Positions 52,518-53,070 of a stretch of DNA of 53,070 nucleotides are shown here, in pieces; the first letter of the stretch is position 1; every line of letters starts with the position of its first letter. The stretch spans positions 1 to 53,070 of the forward strand of contig CANQBI010000005.1 in NCBI GenBank assembly GCA_947589435.1, read 5' to 3'. The position numbers were made by a program, and so were the translations under genes. The notes beneath the pieces were generated by a model. The model was not told the DNA's origin, did not search any database, and saw nothing but the letters and a program-made list of their open reading frames with translations. This DNA comes from an uncultured Bacilli bacterium. GTDB taxonomy: Bacteria; Bacillota_I; Bacilli_A; RF39; UBA660.

Positions 52518-53070
52518 TGGAATTATTAGAGTGTAAAAACATTTATAAAGACTATGATAAAAAACAAGTTTTAAAAGATATTAACTTAAAAATACCAAGA
52601 GGAAAAATTATTGGTTTACTTGGAAAAAATGGTATGGGAAAAACAACCTTAATTAAACTTATCAATGATTTACTTACTCCCACAAGTGGCAAAATTTTAG
52701 TAAATGGTAAAAATATTGGGATAGAAAGTAAAAGAATCATATCCTATTTACCAGAAAGAACTTATTTAGATAAAAGTATGACAATTAAACAAACACTTGA
52801 ATATTTTACCGACTTTTATGATAATTTTGATATTGAAAAAGCTAAAAGACTAATAAAAGATTTAGATTTAGAAATAGATACTAGAATTTCTAAAATGAGC
52901 AAAGGTATGCAAGAAAAGTTACAACTTATCCTTGTTATGTCAAGAAATGCTCTACTTTATATATTAGATGAGCCTTTAGGGGGTGTAGATCCCGCTACTA
53001 GAGATTATATACTAGATACCATTTTAAATAATTTTAATGAAGATGCTAGTGTCATAATATCTACTCATCT
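52517..53070 (+). CDS. ABC transporter ATP-binding protein (partial, runs off the window)
   Basis: The visible 184 residues show Walker A GLLGKNGMGKTTLIKL, the signature-like MSKGMQEKLQL in place of LSGGQ, Walker B LLYILDEPLGGVDP and the H-loop ISTHL. This kind of ATPase follows YtrA-type regulators and works with a separate permease, which should lie just beyond the window. The cargo cannot be told; antibiotic or peptide export is common. The frame is absent from the ORF track because no stop is reached. Confidence 0.92.
   Translation, partial: MELLECKNIYKDYDKKQVLKDINLKIPRGKIIGLLGKNGMGKTTLIKLINDLLTPTSGKILVNGKNIGIESKRIISYLPERTYLDKSMTIKQTLEYFTDFYDNFDIEKAKRLIKDLDLEIDTRISKMSKGMQEKLQLILVMSRNALLYILDEPLGGVDPATRDYILDTILNNFNEDASVIISTH

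Noticed and set aside
1-53070. Mycoplasma-type genetic code (TGA as Trp)
   Set aside because: TGA ends cca, the DUF1653 gene and the 45339 gene at proper places, and Trp is encoded by TGG in conserved motifs.
1-53070. Insertion sequences, prophage or integrative elements
   Set aside because: No transposase, integrase or phage gene was found, and no target-site duplications or attachment-like repeats beside the tRNA-Met gene.

Overview
This window is AT-rich DNA from a low-GC Gram-positive bacterium. Several marks point to an uncultured, probably gut-associated member of the Bacillota (a Bacilli/Mollicutes-related or TANB77-like lineage). The gene order ybxB-rpoB-rpoC is typical of Firmicutes. 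A SigK-type sporulation sigma factor and SpoIVA are present. Promoters follow TTGACA-17-TATAAT, Shine-Dalgarno sites are AGGAGG/AGGTG, and terminators are short AT-rich hairpins with T-tracts. TGA is used as a stop (for example at the end of cca) and Trp is TGG, so the standard bacterial code applies. The lineage is inference; the sporulation genes and code use are read directly.

Layout. 1-2.4 kb: a sortase-type surface protein behind a G9 tract that abuts its -10 box, then a membrane-anchored hypothetical. 2.4-9 kb: sigK, polA, mutM, cca, dnaD and nth (replication, repair and tRNA maturation). 9-11.1 kb: a membrane-bound XRE regulator and a secreted hypothetical. 11.2-11.35 kb: an unassigned small RNA with its own promoter and terminator. 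11.4-13.3 kb: spoIVA and HU. 13.4-22.4 kb: a membrane protein, ybxB/rsmC-like methyltransferase, rpoB and rpoC. 22.5-24.6 kb: a tandem pair of membrane paralogs. 24.6-27.9 kb: a DUF4143 ATPase behind a striking four-half-site operator, then NADAR-like, DUF1653 and HD/dGTPase genes. 27.9-30.5 kb: a YmfF/YmfH-like M16 pair. 30.5-34.7 kb (minus strand): rpsD with a pseudoknot leader and three poorly known genes. 35.5-36.5 kb: tRNA-Met, a possible 31-aa membrane peptide, and a strong promoter driving a structured RNA that leads into an HD hydrolase gene. 36.5-40.6 kb: TetR with a divergent membrane protein, several small membrane proteins and an XRE regulator. 40.6-44.8 kb: a membrane-anchored aldo/keto reductase fusion, a nitroreductase, and copper chaperone plus CopA. 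44.8-47 kb: small exported Ig-like proteins and a DUF1848 protein. 47.1-50.6 kb: three adjacent genes for 28-residue alpha-solenoid repeat proteins that share an almost invariant C-terminal tail. 50.6-53.07 kb: a VanZ-like protein, a TfoX-domain gene with a candidate -1 frameshift signal, and a GntR/ABC ATPase pair cut off by the window end.

The most unusual items are the 28-residue repeat family with its common C-terminal tag, the A-AAA-AAG frameshift candidate in the TfoX gene, the aldo/keto reductase fused to an exported-type N-terminus with an internal Shine-Dalgarno/GTG start, the transposon-guide-RNA-like leader before the HD gene, the symmetric four-site operator, and an RpoB rifampicin pocket carrying Lys at position 513 and Asp at 526. 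No CRISPR array, insertion sequence or prophage was seen. All functional calls come from reading the sequence against remembered families; no database search was run.
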